DNA from: Desulfuromonadales bacterium | Lineage (GTDB): Bacteria > Desulfobacterota > Desulfuromonadia > Desulfuromonadales > Syntrophotaleaceae | DNA length: 64,000 nt | Direction: 5' to 3' | Assembly (NCBI GenBank): GCA_030154185.1 | Contig: JASKKK010000002.1 | Coordinates: forward strand, 1-64,000 | Shown: positions 62,398 through 64,000 of the stretch, in pieces | Layout of the letters: every line of letters begins with the position of its first letter | How positions within the stretch are numbered: position 1 is the first letter of the stretch | The notes under the pieces: generated by a model | The model's input: the letters and a program-made list of their open reading frames with translations, nothing else | Told to the model about the DNA's origin: nothing | The model's database searches: none | Made by a program: the position numbers and the translations under genes

Positions 62398-63794
62398 CAG
62401 TAGTAGGCCCCCCTGCGCCAGCCCCGCATAAAACTCTCCAAATGTTTCCCCGACAATTGGGAACATTTGAAATCACGACAAAATCGCCGCAGGTCTTTGT
62501 TTATCCGACCGGTGCGCACCCTTCGACTGATGCGGCTGCCGTCGAAATCGACCAGCGAAATATGAAAAGGCTTCCGAGGATAAATCAGGATATTATCCCA
62601 CTTCAAGTCTCCGTGCGAGAACCCGGAAACGTGCATATTGCCGATCACTTCTCCGAAACGGGAAAGGCAAGACGCGATCTTGGCATCGGACATCGATTCA
62701 ATATGCCACAACCGCTGCCGCTTTTCGAAAAAATCCATCAGAATGTAGGATCGCCGCACCATTCCAAAGACCTTTTCTTCCAGGCAGAGGATGGGTCTTG
62801 GGATGGGCAGATTCCTCAACACGCCTCCGCGACTAACCAGCCAGGTGCGCCTGGCGCGGGACAGCCGTCCCAGGCGCACAAGACCGTATCCCAGGCTGCG
62901 ACGGTTATACCGCTTGAGAAAATACCGGCGCCCCGCCAGCACGACCTGACCGGCATGGGTTCGACTGCCGGGCTTGTAGATGACGGCACCTTCAAAGGCA
63001 CGATCCGGATCGGGAAGCAGCTCATGCAGAGCCGTCTGTGCTTCCGCACTGCGAAGACGCAGCACAGAGAAGCCCTGGCGTTTTTCGCTGACGTAATCGG
63101 AATTGCTTTTGAGAGAGCGTCTGGCCAGCCGCCACCAGATACGCCGGCATTGTTTCAAACCCCGCGCCGCAAATCGCCGCATCCATCGGCGACGCTCCCC
63201 GACGTCTGAATCGCACAGATATGCAGTCAGGAAACGCCACCGCTGGGCTTTGCCGGTCAGCCCATGCACCATGGCATACAGACCGCTCAGGGAGACAAGC
63301 TGTTGTCGGGCGGACAGAGGGGCCTTTTTAACGGTAAAAGGATAACGACCGAAAAGGCCGAAAAAAAACTCGGATTCTTCGAAATTTACCAGAAGATCAT
63401 CGTATAACCGGTGATCGGTGGCAATACCGGCGTCGTGCAATCGGCGTAAAAACCGCCCCAGGGAGACAGTAAAACGGCACTTCTGGGCCTGGGACAACTG
63501 CCGGTAGCCGCCATTTATAAAGGATTTGAAAGTTTTGGCAGAATCGATGCTGCGCGTTCGCATAACGATGCGAGAGCCAAGTCCCCCGGCGTTTTGAACG
63601 CCCACGGCTGCAACGCCCCAGGCAGGACATCCGCAGGTTTCGAGTCGTTGGAGCAATCGCCCCCTTCGCCGAGCGGAACGAGGGAAGAAACGTGCCAGCC
63701 GGGTTTGATCAATATACTCGCAGTCCCCCGCAACGGTGGCATCACTGCTCCGATAAAACCATGAAATTTCATATGTTTTTTTGGAAAAAAACAT
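62394..63794 (-). CDS. Pseudokinase-kinase fusion, LPS kinase family
   Basis: 466 residues of two related domains. The C-terminal half (about 240-466) is a full kinase: YFLKRYN, GFSHGDLKWDNILI and LVDFDGSRI. The N-terminal half (about 30-220) repeats the layout but lost key residues: RRLHDAGIATDHRLYDDLLV stands where the catalytic HGD-x-x-x-x-N should be, and no lysine motif precedes it. So the N-terminal half is likely a pseudokinase. The start, ATG 63794, lies inside a 22-base palindrome. Confidence 0.85.
   Translation of the reverse strand: MFFSKKTYEISWFYRSSDATVAGDCEYIDQTRLARFFPRSARRRGRLLQRLETCGCPAWGVAAVGVQNAGGLGSRIVMRTRSIDSAKTFKSFINGGYRQLSQAQKCRFTVSLGRFLRRLHDAGIATDHRLYDDLLVNFEESEFFFGLFGRYPFTVKKAPLSARQQLVSLSGLYAMVHGLTGKAQRWRFLTAYLCDSDVGERRRWMRRFAARGLKQCRRIWWRLARRSLKSNSDYVSEKRQGFSVLRLRSAEAQTALHELLPDPDRAFEGAVIYKPGSRTHAGQVVLAGRRYFLKRYNRRSLGYGLVRLGRLSRARRTWLVSRGGVLRNLPIPRPILCLEEKVFGMVRRSYILMDFFEKRQRLWHIESMSDAKIASCLSRFGEVIGNMHVSGFSHGDLKWDNILIYPRKPFHISLVDFDGSRISRRVRTGRINKDLRRFCRDFKCSQLSGKHLESFMRGWRRGAYYW
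63773..63794 (-). repeat. 22-base perfect palindrome over the start codon of the pseudokinase-kinase gene
   Basis: The sequence reads ATG, seven T, CC/GG, seven A, CAT. Its ATG, on the minus strand, is the gene's start codon, and the two runs of seven bases form the first codons. Ten-base arms are exact. Confidence 0.85.
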
Positions 63795-63900
63795 GAAAGA
63801 CTATAATTCCCTCTCGCCGACACCATCCGGAACATAACGGCAGTTCGTCACAGGATGACATTGGCCCGCATCAACCATCTGTCGATCACTATCACCAACG

Positions 63901-64000
63901 TCACTTGCCGAGAGAACGTAAATATTTAATCAGATAGGACAGCTTGAAAAGATGCCCCGGGCAAGCCTTCAAAGCCCGCGCATAATAACTGCGAGCACGT
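63901..64000 (-). CDS. C-terminal fragment of a gene cut by the window edge
   Basis: The last 32 residues of a minus-strand gene that continues past 64000. They end RSYYARALKACPGHLFKLS...LRSLGK and are basic, as in C-termini of glycosyltransferases, but that cannot be confirmed. The 106 bases to the next gene hold no clear terminator. Confidence 0.55.
   Translation of the reverse strand, partial: RARSYYARALKACPGHLFKLSYLIKYLRSLGK

Overview
The window looks like a chromosomal segment from a Gram-negative, anaerobic deltaproteobacterium of the Desulfuromonadales type (Geobacter / Pelobacter / Syntrophotalea / Desulfuromonas relatives). This rests on remembered family knowledge, not a search. 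Pointers are the gap-pgk-tpiA-secG run, a PurL with a fused PurS domain, the DHH-CBS-nucleotidyltransferase fusion, the small Cys-rich PxxKW protein, paaK followed by a double-ACT gene, and the yicC-gmk-rpoZ-rel neighbourhood. Anaerobic traits are a cluster-type PurF, an NAD-linked PyrD/PyrK pair and rubrerythrin-like proteins. Base composition is mid-to-high GC, apart from an AT-rich patch near 59.0-59.6 kb. I see no prophage, transposase or CRISPR array.

Layout. 0-7 kb: a chemoreceptor, then on the minus strand gap-pgk-tpiA-secG and tRNA-Leu. 7.4-14.7 kb (plus): a WalJ/YycJ-like hydrolase, purL, purQ, purF and pyrE. 14.7-16.8 kb (minus): nadB, chorismate mutase and a stand-alone DAHP-synthase regulatory domain. 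17-22 kb (plus): a lytic transglycosylase, tRNA-Gly, phenylacetate-CoA ligase with an ACT protein, an exported NagZ-like hydrolase and a DUF2520 protein. 22-31.6 kb (mostly minus): two ferritin-like proteins, AsmA, EVE, a phosphohexomutase, two Cys-rich small proteins, a TPR protein, a CDP-alcohol phosphatidyltransferase, and hfq-miaA-mutL (mutL continuing to 33.5 kb). 33.6-45.6 kb (minus): an ExeA-like ATPase, a large TPR protein, rluB, scpB-scpA, a site-2 protease, the tRNA nucleotidyltransferase fusion, pyrD-pyrK and rimI. 45.7-49.7 kb (plus): purM-purN, a DUF523 protein, an orphan FAD-type protein and rpmB. 49.7-64 kb (minus): ridA, a Rel/SpoT homologue, rpoZ, gmk, yicC, then an LPS-core locus (gmhB, hldE, an unknown protein, two glycosyltransferases, a sulfotransferase, gmhA, two LPS-kinase-like genes and the end of one more gene).

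How the genes work together. Purine synthesis is split over two clusters (purL/Q/F and purM/N) and pyrimidine synthesis over pyrE and pyrDK. The last 10 kb encode the ADP-heptose pathway (GmhA, HldE, GmhB) beside glycosyl, phosphoryl and sulfuryl transferases, which suggests a phosphorylated and possibly sulfated LPS core.

Items most worth a second look: the trans-acting DAHP-synthase-type domain beside chorismate mutase; a long Rel protein whose hydrolase motifs are eroded; a pseudokinase-kinase fusion in the LPS locus; an AT-rich sulfotransferase; a 137-bp dispersed palindromic repeat present twice; and a heptanucleotide tandem repeat beside scpB.
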